From assembly GCA_015039315.1 (NCBI GenBank), contig WIDE01000106.1, positions 39,073-103,072 on the forward strand: 64,000 nucleotides of DNA, written 5' to 3'. This document shows, one piece after another, positions 32,303-43,529 of this stretch. The position numbers and the translations under genes were made by a program. How positions within the stretch are numbered: position 1 is the first letter of the stretch; the number at the start of each line of letters is the position of its first letter. The notes beneath the pieces were generated by a model. That model was given only the letters and a program-made list of their open reading frames with translations. It was not told where the DNA came from and did no database searches. Origin of the DNA: Clavulina sp. PMI_390. Its lineage: Eukaryota > Basidiomycota > Agaricomycetes > Cantharellales > Hydnaceae.

Positions 32303-33838
32303 ATGGATCCCGTGGACACACCCAGCAACTCGGACCCGACAACAATTCCGCACTCTCCCCAAATTGTTTTAGTCCATGGTGGAGCAGGGTATCATGCCAA
32401 GACTACTGAGAAAGCCGTCCGCACAGCACTAAGGAAGTCCGTCTATCATAAGCTGTCAATCGAGTCATCGACTTGACAAACTATAGACTTGATCTGATAT
32501 CCGCGACTTCTTCCTTTGACCCCTTACTCACTAAAGTGCCTGCAAAGTCTCGATCGATGCTCTGAATTCTTCCACCTCAAGTCACTCAACTTCTTCTGCA
32601 GCTGGGAGTAGTGGCGGTCTCAATGCCTTGCGACTGGCGATATCGTCCCTTGAAGATGATCCAATTTTGAATGCGGGACTTGGTTCAAACCTAACTATGC
32701 AAGGCCAAGTTGAGTGCGATGCCAGCATCATGGTTGGCTCTGATGCAACCTTTGGAAGTGTCGCCGCGGTTTCAGGTACGTGGAACAAAATTGGAGACAT
32801 TTTCTCTAGCGATTCAAGGAATTTGGTATTTCTTCGCAATATTTGTTAGGTTTCAGGAATCCTATACGGCTAGCAGCCTGCATACTTGAGCATTCCCGCG
32901 TGCAATTGCCATACAGTCTTCTGCACCCTTTGTAGGTTCTCGTTATATCATGACCATTCTACGTCGAGATCTTATTCGCTAATGGATGTACCACAACATT
33001 AGGACGCTCGCCGTTGAAGGGGCGACAACATTTGCCCAGTCGCACGGCCTATCAGATTTGGTCGTTGCACCTTCGGATCTGATAACTGAACGAACTACCC
33101 GAGAATGGAAGAGGTGGAAAACTCGACTAGAGCAAGGTGCTAGTAACAACGTCGAAGCTACCCGATCCGAAAATGTGGACGACTACCCAGATATCAACGA
33201 TGACCTGCCAAGGCTTGACACCGTGGGCGGGATTGTGCTCGATGGGAAAGGCGACTTGGTGGCTGGAGTCTCTAGGTATGGTGTTGGTCAAAGTCCCTCA
33301 GGAGCGCAACTAACTGAGGATGCTAGTGGTGGGTTACTGCTCAAGCAACCAGGACGAGTCGGCCAGGTTTGTCGAAGTAACCAAGATGTGGAATTGCGCT
33401 AACTGTTCCTAGGCGGCTGTTTTTGGAGCTGGATGTTATGCTATCTCTCCCTCCGGCGAGCCGATAGGAGTCGCATGTAGCGTGTCAGGCGAAGGCGAAC
33501 TCATCATCAGAGCAAATCTTGCTCGACGCCTATGTGAAGCCATCATGGAAAGTCTCCATCCCCAGAAGTTAGACGGGAGATCGACCGAGGATGCGATTGT
33601 GACCATTTTGCGTGAGGACCCCCGAATGCGTTGGCTGGGCGCTCGAGGGCTTCATGGTGCCGAACTGGAATGGCAAGTTGGGGCCATCATTCTGGTCAAG
33701 GAGGGAAACTATTGTGGCGATGAAGAGCCTCAAGGTGCCATGGGATTCGATGGGGATCATCAGCAAGACGATATAACGGCTGGAGCCGAGTTTACTCGTG
33801 AGATGCAGAGTATTATCGTTTATCGGTGGCCAGTGTGA
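32303..33838 (+). CDS. Threonine aspartase-like Ntn hydrolase (Taspase-1/L-asparaginase family 2)
   Basis: Six exons (32303-32436, 32537-32775, 32850-32931, 33003-33275, 33327-33366, 33413-33838) encode 397 aa. Family signs are IVLVHGGAGYH, SSLEDDPILNAGLGSNLTMQG, ECDASIMVG, the autocleavage site DTVGG with nucleophile T225, then AGVSSGGLLLKQPGRVGQ, VFGAGCYA and VSGEGELIIRANLARR. The precursor is expected to cut itself before T225 into alpha and beta chains. The sequence GGLLLKQPGRVGQAA fits Taspase-like proteins better than plain isoaspartyl peptidases. Whether it hydrolyses asparagine or isoaspartyl peptides, or cleaves proteins after Asp, cannot be told from sequence. The frame extends upstream to 31997, but the residues before MDPVD look non-coding. 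Confidence 0.87.
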
Positions 33839-34127
33839 TCTCACGTCTCTAAACATCATAGCTCGACTTTATTGTGCGTTCACGACGGAGAGCATGGCGG
33901 TCGGATGGGCTTCATCCAAAGAACCAAAGCCTCAGGTATGCTTTCTTGTTTCCTCCATCTAGCGATCCCGGCCTCACTAGTGAATAAACACGAAGACCAA
34001 AATAATCCGAAGACCTCAAGGCAGTAAAGGTGTTTATCTCACAGCACTTCGTATTCGACATTAGTCCAGCTGCCCGACGATCTTGACCCGCCCTCGATAC
34101 CGATACCGGCCAAGTCAGAGTAAACTC

Positions 34128-35442
34128 TCATTTTCCTTTCCCCTTGCCGCCTTTCCCACCTCGCCTCCCAGCACCCCCATTACCCGAACCAGTGGCATTC
34201 ACACGGGCGATATCCTCCCTGCTAATTTTCAACCCAGAGCTGGTGTGCCTCCCAATACCCATTGAGAGGCCGCGCTCTCGTTTGGCTGCCGGTTTGCGAG
34301 CCTCATTCGAGAGCTGATACGAAGATGCGGAGGCAGATGCAGGTGACGAGAAGAGTTTTTTGAGTGCAGGATGGTAGTTCCCCACGTTCTTCGCCTGCAT
34401 TGCGTATATTGCACAGATTCATCGTCAGTCATTCGCATATAGGAGCAATAACGGAAATAGTAAAGCTGGGACGCGTAGAGTTGGCACGAACCTCTTCAAC
34501 ATGTTTTGCCTGTCTTTCCTTCGCTTTCTCTTTCATGCCTATCCGGACATGCAAACTTGCTTTCTTCCTCTCGATCAGACGCACGTCCTTTTCGCCCTTT
34601 CCGAAACGCGAGCGATCTGCCAGCTCAAGCACGCGACCTTCCAAGGCTTTCTTTCGCTGGGCCGATGAAAGAGAGGCTAGGAGGGAGTCGGAAGATGTGC
34701 CAGTAGAGTTGAGGAGGGAGGTGTGTAGGAGGCGATATAGCTCGGTATCGTTCTTGGCATTTGAGCTAAGAGTAGTGAAACGAGGCGTCAGCAAGGGCGC
34801 GAGGTTAGGATAGGCTTGAATATGCATACCGATCGGCAGCATCTGCTCCTTCGTCATCTTCCGCGCCGGGAACAGCTGTCCCTGCAATTTCAGGGTCTCG
34901 GACTACCCTAGAGATTTTGGATGACTGCACTCATTTTAGCGTGTCAACAGACAGCCAAAGAGAAAATGGCCACTGCAACATACCATGAAAGCTCTTTGTG
35001 ATGACTTTGCTTTTAGGGTGGTCCGTGTTGCTGACGATTCATCAAATACGACAACCTCAGGCTGTCTTCTTGAGGTGGGACCAGATTGAGGTAGTTCAAC
35101 TTCCTCCTCATCATCTTCATCCTCCGCTTGGTCTCCCTCGCTTGAGTCAGAGTCGGAATCATCCTCTGGTATGTCATCTCCCGACGCTGCTTCATCCTCG
35201 TCTTCGCTACTGGAAGCCACAGGAATCTCTACGAAGACGATGAGCTATGACCTGGTATTCTGAGCACTGTGTTAAAGCGCACCATGAACAGGACTTATTC
35301 GACGCTTTTTTGATGCACGCTTAGATTGGGGTGCGTCGATCTGACGTTTAGAAGCAAGAGTTGAAGTTGGGAGCCCAAAGGATTGCATGAATGCCATGCC
35401 ATGGGCTTGCAGAGCAGCAAGAGAAGCTTCTGTGTCAGACAT
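34128..35442 (-). CDS. Faf1/C1orf131-like SSU processome protein
   Basis: Five exons on the minus strand (35442-35283, 35228-34984, 34924-34830, 34765-34492, 34394-34128) encode 346 aa. The N-terminus is short and basic (SKRASKKRRIS), followed by a long acidic Ser/Asp/Glu stretch and PEVVVFDES, the motif on which I base the Faf1 match. A charged helical region follows (KKALEGRVLELADRSRF, KASLHVRIGMKEKAKERQ), then KNVGNYHPALKKLF and the terminal RHTSSGLKISREDIARV and Gly/Lys-rich tail. Yeast Faf1 acts in the nucleolus on 40S pre-rRNA processing. The assignment rests on overall layout and short motifs, so I hold it loosely. Confidence 0.6.
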
Positions 35443-35658
35443 TTTGTGACGTCTGTAGTCTTTCAGCTGATAGAAGTTTGAATAAGGTGGCAAGGTAGAA
35501 TTCGTGGTTGGATATGCGTCCAGATAAAGGTTTGGCAGACAATAGTGGAGGCCCAGAAATTTAAGCGCCGTTGCCTTCCGGGTCAAACAATCGCAAACTC
35601 CCACCACTCATTCACCTGCAAGAAAGGTTCCTCTTCTCCCCCCTCATCACCGCACACA
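35443..35658. promoter_or_regulatory. Shared promoter of the Faf1-like gene and COX8
   Basis: A 216-bp divergent gap, including a pyrimidine-rich run just before the COX8 start codon. No TATA box is obvious. Confidence 0.45.
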
Positions 35659-36011
35659 ATGTCTATGCTCGTCCGTGCTGCTCGCCCTGCTATGCGCCCT
35701 CTCGCTCGCACCATGCAGAGACGCGGTGTCCACATTGAGAACGAGGTCCACAACGTGGGTGTTCTCTCCCTTCCGACTTGCCCCGGTGGATTTGGGAGCA
35801 CCAGTCCTGATCCGTATCCTCTTGTATTAGAACATGCCTTTCAGCTACAGGAACAAGGGGGCGTTTGCGGCCAAGCTGAGTATGTATATTTGGTCTACCC
35901 TGAGAGCTCTGTGAAATCGGAGAGTTGAGCTCAAACTTGGCTGGCATTTCAGTTACCTTCTGCACACTCGGTTTCAGCATTCCCTTCATTGCTTCCGCTT
36001 ACCAGCTGTGA
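35659..36011 (+). CDS. COX8: Cytochrome c oxidase subunit 8 (VIIc family)
   Basis: A small gene of three exons (35659-35754, 35831-35879, 35953-36011) encoding 67 aa. A mitochondrial presequence rich in Arg and Ala (MLVRAARPAMRPLARTMQRR) is followed by the mature protein VHIENEVHNNMPFSYRNKGA and a single membrane helix from TFCTLGFSIPFIASAY. NMPFSY.NKGAFAAKL and GFSIPF are hallmarks of Cox8/COX7C, an inner-membrane subunit of complex IV. The three short exons make it invisible to plain open-frame scanning. Length agrees with the family. Confidence 0.9.
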
Positions 36012-36504
36012 GTTTTTTCGGGACCTTCTATCGTGTTATGTTTGAAACTCATCTAGAGCACGACTGGCCCGGCGTTGTACAGGAGCAAGCAATAAACTCT
36101 CTAGATTACGACTTTTCGTTGTTGCATCATCAATATCATCCTATTAGCCCCTCTCACCCAATACAATATCTCTCATCTCTTCTGTGGTGTGCTTTTGTAT
36201 GAGTGATGTGAAGTTGTTTCGTATGAGGCCAGGAGCGCCAAGGATGACTCAATTGAAGTATCTGTGACAACTGCGGAACATGATACGCCAATCTACTACG
36301 TATATTCAGTTTATGTTGCCAACATTCCGTAGTATTTTTCTGTGTTGGGCGCATCAAACTGCGAGGCTGTTCCGTATGATTTATGGATCCCTATACCGCT
36401 TGATAAATACGACCAAATACCGGCGTTGTTCACCCTCTCTCCCAACCTACTTGTGCTCCTGACCACTGCTTTGTCTGAATAATAGTCGGCGTCGATAACC
36501 ACGA
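36012..36504. other. Intergenic region between COX8 and the Inn1-like gene
   Basis: About 490 bases in which I see no gene. It holds the COX8 3' flank and the promoter of the next gene. Confidence 0.45.
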
Positions 36505-39500
36505 ATGTCGAGTCCTACGCCGGCCCGAGTGGTTGGCACACTCATAGCAGTGGTGATGAAAGCTGTGAGCATTCACACATTCCATTAGGCTTCCCCATGG
36601 CGTGGCTTCGGTGGTGCTCAAAGTCTCCAATAGAAAAACCTACCAAATAAACGCTCGATCGGAAAGTGAGTCAACTATAACTCCGCTGCTCGATTCAACA
36701 ATCCGTCCCCCTAACCGATTCGGTCGCCGCGCAACACAGGCAAGATCCATACTGTGCTCTCCAAATTGGGAAGGAAATCCGTCGAACGAAACCCGTCAAG
36801 CGTGGTGGCCAACATCCAGTCTGGGACGAGGAACTCCGATTCCCGCTCACTGAGGATACTGAAGATCTCCTGGCTCGTACGAGCGGAAGGGGGGGTGATG
36901 GCAATCCGCCTCCTGTCCCGTCGAAGGGTGATGACTTGCACGTCTTCAATAAGAAGAGGAAAATGCGGCTAGCAATATATGCGGACGATCCGCGAGAACC
37001 TGAGCTCATCGGCGAGATCATGGTCGATCTCGAGCCGGTACTCACCAAGGGTGAAACGGACGGTATGTCGCTCCTTATATTCTGGGCACTTATTCAGTCT
37101 CTTGATTTGAGTCATTTTACTTTGGGAAGAATGGTATACTATCAACTTCAAAGACAAATACTGCGGAGAAGTGTATTTGGAGATGACTTTCTGGTCGAAC
37201 GTGTGTACCATGCATCCTGATTCAACCTCATTTGTCTTGCTAATTTCCATCTCCAGGCCAAACCCCCAGCTAAGAAGCAGAACTCATCGTCCACCGTCGA
37301 CTCAATGTACGGCGGTCCAGGGACGTTCTCATCGGCTGCCGAGTTGACTCCAGAACGCACGGGTCGTCCCTCTCATCCTGGTTCCGCACAGCGCCGCCAT
37401 TCCAAATCACCCCTTCCTCGATATCGCGGTGCAGATGAAATTATGCCGGATCTGGATCGTAATGACGCGTTACCAGAGTCCTTGCGACCCTCAGCATCAC
37501 TAGCCAAGCTGGACTTGTACCAAGCACCATACGAGAGTCGCTCATCGCTCGCTCCTGCAAGCGCTCGCCCGCTCAGCGCATATGACGAGTTCGGCGCAGG
37601 ACCCAACTCTCGACGTCGCGATAGCTTCCCTCCACTTGCTGATGGCAATCGACAGTACTCGTCCGTGCCAGCAGGCAGACAGTCAAGAGTTGCATCAGGT
37701 TCAATAACTACGGACATGTCGAGGCTTTCCCTGAGCAATAGCTATGGTCCTAGTTCGAGTCGGCCCTCTCCAACGGCGGTGAAACCTGCTTATTACGAGC
37801 CATCATACCCTGCGTATCAACATACCTCGACGTCATCATCATACCTCAGTCAACCGACAGGCTCTACTATGTATCCGGCGAGGACCTCACCATCACCTGC
37901 ACCCGCCGCCCCTCCTGTCTCGTCTGGCTTCATGTCACCAGAACAGGCAGATCGGCAGTATGGAGGAATGTACGGTTCGTCCATTAGTCCTGGCAGTACT
38001 GGAGTCAACAACGGGTATCTGTCGCAGCCAGGCTCAACACTCCACGGACATCGCACATCCGATCCTGGCCCTGGGCTCTACCCCCCACAGCCCACCGGCC
38101 CTACTATGCCTGTAGCTACGACGGGATATGGTCCACCTCCCAATCAGATGCAACAAAGCCCCTCTCGCGAGAGCTCGTTTACGGGACAGCAACCCCAACA
38201 ATATCAGCCCCAGAACCCATACCAACCTCCTCCCAACCAAATGGCGCCTCAACTCACGCAGCAGCCTACGTATACGCCCTCATCATCCTATTCCTCCCTT
38301 ACTTCGTCATCCTCGCAGTCATACAATTATAATAACGCACCTAATCAGCAAACCTACCAGCCACAGCCCCCATATTCAAACCAGCTTCCACCCCAACCAA
38401 CTGCGACTCCAATGCCCAATGCCCTACCTTATCAACCGACCGCCACGCCCCAACCGCCCTTTCAACAACAACCTACTCCACCAAACCAAAACCAAACGTA
38501 TAATCAGGTTCAATACAATAATACTTCGTATGGCTCTGCACCAGCGGTGCCATGGCTTGCTCCACAAACGCAAGCACCTTATGAGCCTTCCATGACCGCA
38601 CCCCCGCCTTCTCATTCAGCACCTCCTGCACCACAACAGCAAATGCAACAGAACAACGGAATGGCTTACGCACCTGGTCCTGTTAGTGCGGTAGCTACCA
38701 GTGGACACGCTCCGAGGATGAGCAGCTCGGGAAGCATTGGTGGTGGGATCGGCCCGATAGGTCTGGGTGGTCGACCCCTTCCAGATCCTCAACAGATTGG
38801 ACAGGGCCACACCCAGTCGCAACCGATATTGTCAGGCCCTCAGCCTAATCAGTATGGGTATTCAAACGCTCCTACTCCTGCGCCGATCCAGCAACAGCAG
38901 CAGTACCCCCAACAGCAACCACAGCCGCCGGTCTCCTCGGTCCAGATCCAAAACACCCAGTCCCAGTTCCAATACCAGAGTCACACGCCTCCGACCGCTG
39001 CGTATTCTGCGCCTGGACTGCCCACTCCCCCTACCCATACTCCAAACCATCCCACCCCTCCTCCACCTCAACCCCAACCTCAGCCTCAAGCTTCATACCA
39101 GCCCCAACCCGCACAGTTACCCCCTCCGCCACCACCTGGGCAGCCTATTTCGGCCTATGACCAGTTTCAGCAAATGCAAAGGGAGCGCGAGCAGCAGCAG
39201 CAACAACAACAGCAACAGCAACTACAGCAGCAACAGCAGCAGCAGAGCGGACTGCCGCCACCACCTGATGCTGGTAGCACTGGGCTTGGGCGAGCAAGAA
39301 GCCTCCCGCCAGTTCTTCCACCTGCGCCTATGGCTCAACCTCAATACTCGAATCCCTCTGCCCCACAGGGCGGAACGTTCAATGCTCCCCCTCCTCCGCC
39401 GGCCCCTGCTTCGCAGTACCAGCCTCAGAACAGATATTCGACATCATACTCGTCGGTCCCTCCACCTCCCTCTATCCCTGCCCAAGGATCGATGAACTCG

Positions 39501-39758
39501 ATCGTGCCCCCACCACCCCCACCTCCCTTGTCGCGAACACCTCCCCACCCGTCCTCGACCCCCAATTATGGGAACGGCTCTCAGTATGCTCCACAGCAGC
39601 AACAACAACAGGGCTATCAATCCCCCTCATATCAACCTCAGCCTGCAAACCAATCGCAGTTCGTCCAGCCCCCTCCTCATACCCACATTCATTTCTCCCC
39701 GCCACCACCACCCCCGCCGCTCATGAACTCATACCAGGGTCAGCAATCGTGGTCGTGA
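36505..39758 (+). CDS. Inn1/Fic1-like C2-domain cytokinesis protein with Pro/Gln-rich tail
   Basis: Five exons (36505-36564, 36634-36665, 36740-37062, 37130-37200, 37257-39758) encode 995 aa. Residues 1-165 are a C2 domain: VGTLIAVVMKAKNLPNK, then KQDPYCALQIGKEIRRTK, GGQHPVWDEELRF, LAIYADDPREPELIGE and YCGEVYLEMTFWS. This matches Ingression-1 of budding yeast and Fic1 of fission yeast, which help the septum form at the contractile ring. The remaining 830 residues are disordered and rich in Pro, Gln, Ser and Tyr, with many PxxP sites that could bind SH3 domains of Cyk3- or Imp2-type partners. A poly-Q tract (about 20 Q with one L, 39190-39246) and several poly-P runs occur near the end. The long tail is larger than in yeast Inn1. 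Confidence 0.85.
39190..39246 (+). repeat. CAG/CAA repeat encoding poly-Q
   Basis: An in-frame mixed CAG/CAA tract giving ten Gln, one Leu and seven Gln in the tail of the Inn1-like protein, close to Ser-Gly. Mixed codons make it fairly stable, but length variation between strains is likely. Confidence 0.9.
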
Positions 39759-40387
39759 TGTAATGCTCATAACTCACTAGAATATGCAATGGACCACTCC
39801 TTTCTCACTCTTCGCTGTATTCTTCATCAAATGACCCAATGTACGCGCCATGTATCCAGAATCATCTGAATCTCCCTGCATAATTGTTTCCCTGTTCATC
39901 ACACATGTCGTACATAGCTCGCTGTCTATATTTTGCTATCGATGCCTTCAGGTTCATAGGTTGTCAGCGAACCCACCTCCTGACTGAGGTTATCACGCTA
40001 GTCTCTGGTTTCCTTACTGAACCTACTTGAGGCTCTATTCAGGAATTATAGAGGACAGTAGTGCTGCATTCAGTATGGCGCTCTAGTGGCTCCGGATCCT
40101 ATCACGTTCGGAGTTCCCACATGACCTACCCAGGCACACAGCGTACTCACGCCACCACGGCACCGAATCGAAAGGTAGTTGAGGTTTGTGTATCCAGCTA
40201 CCAAAAAGCAACATTACATCGAATTTTTCTTTCGCAATTTCATGACGGTCTAGATGCAGATGGGCAAGATTTCCAATGTGATCTATTTACTCCGAGACAT
40301 CGGCCCCACAGTTCCAAACACTCGACGTCAAGGTCCTTCTTTCTGCGGCCAACATCCAAAATTTCCCTCTTCCCTTGATCGCACCTC
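39759..40387. other. Intergenic region between the Inn1-like gene and GLC3
   Basis: About 630 bases, with no gene recognised. It carries the 3' flank of one gene and the promoter of the next. Confidence 0.45.
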
Positions 40388-43270
40388 ATGTCTGGATTCC
40401 AATTTGACCCCAAGCCTATCCTCGAACTCGATGGGTATCTGAGGCCAGAGATCCCGGGTATCGTGACGCGCTACAATTTGTACCGCCAGTGGAAGCAAAC
40501 TATCACGAAAACTGAGGGGGGCTACGAACAATTTTCGCGTGGCTACGAAAAATTCGGCTTCAACGTGTCTCCGGATGGGACCGTTATCTATCGGGAATGG
40601 GCTCCAGGCGTTATCGTAGCCTGTCTTACTGGGGAATTCAGTAAGTCGTCCCTGCCCGCCCAATGCGTCATTTGGCCGATCAACGCTGAGTGGAAATTGC
40701 GAACATTTGCATCTCGATCTCTGACTTCCACGGAAATCTCTAGATGGATGGAGCCGAACCCTTCACCCTATGACTAAAGATAAATTTGGTGTCTGGTCCA
40801 TCACGATTCCTCCCTTGAAGGATGGCCGATGCGCCATTCCTCATGATTCCAAGCTCAAAGTATGGCTGACTATATGCTGTTGTCCACAATGGAATATCTG
40901 ATCTAATGATATTTTTTTCATAGATTTCCATGCTCACTCCCTCCGGCGAGCGAATTGAGCGCCTCCCAGCCTGGATTCGCCGCGTAACTCAGGATCTAAC
41001 CGTCTCGCCTGTATACGATGCACGCTTCTGGAACCCACCTGTCGAGCAAGTATATAAGCCAAAACACAAGGCTCCTCCAAAGCCAAAAAGTGTCAAAATT
41101 TACGAAGCCCATGTTGGAATTTCAACACCCGACCAACGCGTCGGGACATACAAAGAGTTCACCCAAAATATGCTTCCTCGCATTGCCAAGCTCGGCTACA
41201 ATACGATCCAGCTGATGGCTGTTATGGAGCATGCGTACTATGCCTGTGAGTGCAGTAGTGGTTATTTACCCTTTCTACGTTGGCTCATATAGAAACACCT
41301 TTGCAGCCTTTGGATACCAAGTGACGTCGTTCTTCGCTGCGAGCTCACGCTACGGAACTCCGGACGATTTGCGCGAGCTCGTGGACGTTGCTCACTCGTT
41401 GGGGCTCACTGTTCTGCTCGATGTGGTACATTCTCATGCATGCAAGAATGTCCTCGATGGGATCAACATGTTTGATGGGACCGATCACCTATATTTCCAC
41501 GAAGGCGGGAAGGGACGCCATGAACTATGGGACAGGTAAGCTCTTTGAAACTTCGCTCTCTCTATAGCTAAAACCTCGCATTCCCTGACCGTGCCATTTC
41601 TGCATAGTCGACTATTCAACTACGGTAGCCATGAAGTACTTCGCTTCCTCCTTTCGAATCTGCGCTTCTGGATCGAAGAGTTTGGGTTCGACGGTTTCCG
41701 CTTTGATGGCGTCACCAGTATGATGTACAAGCACCACGGTATCGGCACTGGATTCTCGGGTGGCTACAGCGATTACTTCGGTGATCAAGCTGACATTGAA
41801 GCCATTGTCTACCTCATCCTTGTAAGTTCTGTTCCTATAACTGAGAGCTGTGAGACTAATATCCTTCTCAATCGTGTTGTTGACCTGGTAGGCGAACGAC
41901 ATGATCCACCAACTCTACCCTAATGCCATCACGATCGCCGAAGACGTCTCTGGAATGCCGCTCCTCTGCGTAGACACCGCGATCGGCGGTGTTGGATTCG
42001 ACTACCGACTCTCGATGGCGATCCCTGATATGTGGATCAAGCTGCTCAAAGAGAAGAAGGATGACGACTGGAAAATGGGCGAGATCTCGTGGACTCTTAC
42101 GAACAGGAGGTGGAAGGAGAAAAGCATTGCGTACGCCGAGAGCCACGACCAAGCGCTCGTTGGTGACAAGACGCTGGCATTCTGGTTGATGGATAAAGAG
42201 ATGTGTGAGCACAGATTATTATGTGGTCAGCTTCTAAGTTTGGGCGCTCACGGATGCTCAAACCATCGCAGACACGAACATGTCGATACTGACCGAGGAG
42301 ACCCCTATCATCGAACGAGGTCTCTCGCTACACAAGATCATCCGGTGAGTCTACGATAATATGTTCGATGTCTGGAGAAACTAACTAACTCACCCCTCAG
42401 CCTGCTTGTGCATTCTCTCGGTGGCGAGGGATACCTTAACTTTGAGGGTAACGAATTTGGACACCCTGAGGTGTGTATATCGTATCCCTCGGATGAGCAT
42501 TGAACTGACTTGAGCCTTCATGGATTGCTTCCCGGCTCTGTCATGATTAGTGGTTGGACTTCCCGCGCGAGGGTAACGGAAACTCGTTCAAATATGCCCG
42601 CCGCCAGTTCAATCTCCCTGATGACAAGCTTCTCCGGTACAAGTTCCTCAACGATTTTGATGCTGCGATGAATCATCTCGAGGATAAGTACCAATGGCTC
42701 AATGCCGATCCTGCTTACGTGTCACTGAAGCACGAGGTACGTCGCACGGTTTTATAATCATCCTTCATGTCGATTTGTTTGCTTTTAGAAAGGAAAAGCT
42801 AATGCTGACACTCACCAATGTCTTCACACTCCCACCATCCCAAATAGGGCGATAAAGTAATCGTCTATGAGCGTGCCGGTCTCTTATTCATTTTTAACTT
42901 CAACCCCTCAAAGTCTTTCGCCGACTACCGGGTCGGGATAGAAGAGGAAGGCGAGTACGGTGTCGCGCTCTGCTCCGACGAGAAGCGATTCGGCGGGTTT
43001 GATCGGGTCGATTTGAAGGGGAGCTATTTCACGACCCCAATGGCTTGGAATGAGAGGAAGAACTTCCTGCAAGTGTACATCCCGTTGAGGACCTGCCTTG
43101 TGCTGGCAAAGAAGTGAGCTGCTGGAACTCTCAAAGAGCCGCTCTCCATCTCTAACGCTATTGTTTGTCAATCAAGGTCCACCCTCCCCGTCATCGAAGA
43201 CCCCGTTGTAGAGGCTGTTGTTGAAGCCACCCCGATTGAAGCTGCCGTTGTCAAAGAGACTCCTAAGTGA
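40388..43270 (+). CDS. GLC3: 1,4-alpha-glucan (glycogen) branching enzyme
   Basis: Eleven exons (40388-40640, 40744-40859, 40924-41245, 41307-41535, 41608-41821, 41892-42204, 42272-42344, 42401-42470, 42551-42736, 42848-43113, 43177-43270) encode 711 aa, the usual size. It transfers alpha-1,4 chains to alpha-1,6 positions in cytosolic glycogen. The N-terminal CBM48 has YREWAPG and FNGWSR. The GH13 barrel shows [22 protein letters not shown] (region I), [12 protein letters not shown] with the nucleophile Asp (II), AEDVSGMP with the acid Glu (III) and [12 protein letters not shown] (IV). The C-terminal all-beta domain follows. An Ala/Val/Glu-rich tail of about 30 residues ([11 protein letters not shown]) after the last intron is not part of the typical enzyme. 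Confidence 0.96.
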
Positions 43271-43529
43271 GGTGCTGAATATGTTGGATTCGTAATACAT
43301 AATGTATAGAAATAGTATGGCAAGCAGCCTCCATCTTTAATTATATCAATCATGGCCCATGTGTGCCCCAAGCTTGCCTTCCTCGCCGTTACATAAAATG
43401 TTCACGCTGGAAAGATGAAATCAACTGAAACTAACCGCATTTGCCTCATATAATGACGATCTCTTCACAACAAGTGTCCTAGATGCTACGAACTGAACAT
43501 ACATATCCTGGTAATCACCGAATTTGCGA

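Noticed and set aside
36511..36565. tRNA A-box-like sequence (GGCCCGAGTGGTTGGCAC)
   Set aside because: No B box or acceptor pairing follows; it is the first coding exon of the Inn1-like gene.
38767..39495. Plus-strand open frame of 242 aa in another frame of the Inn1-like tail
   Set aside because: Arises from the repetitive CAG/CCN composition; Arg/Ser-rich with no domain.
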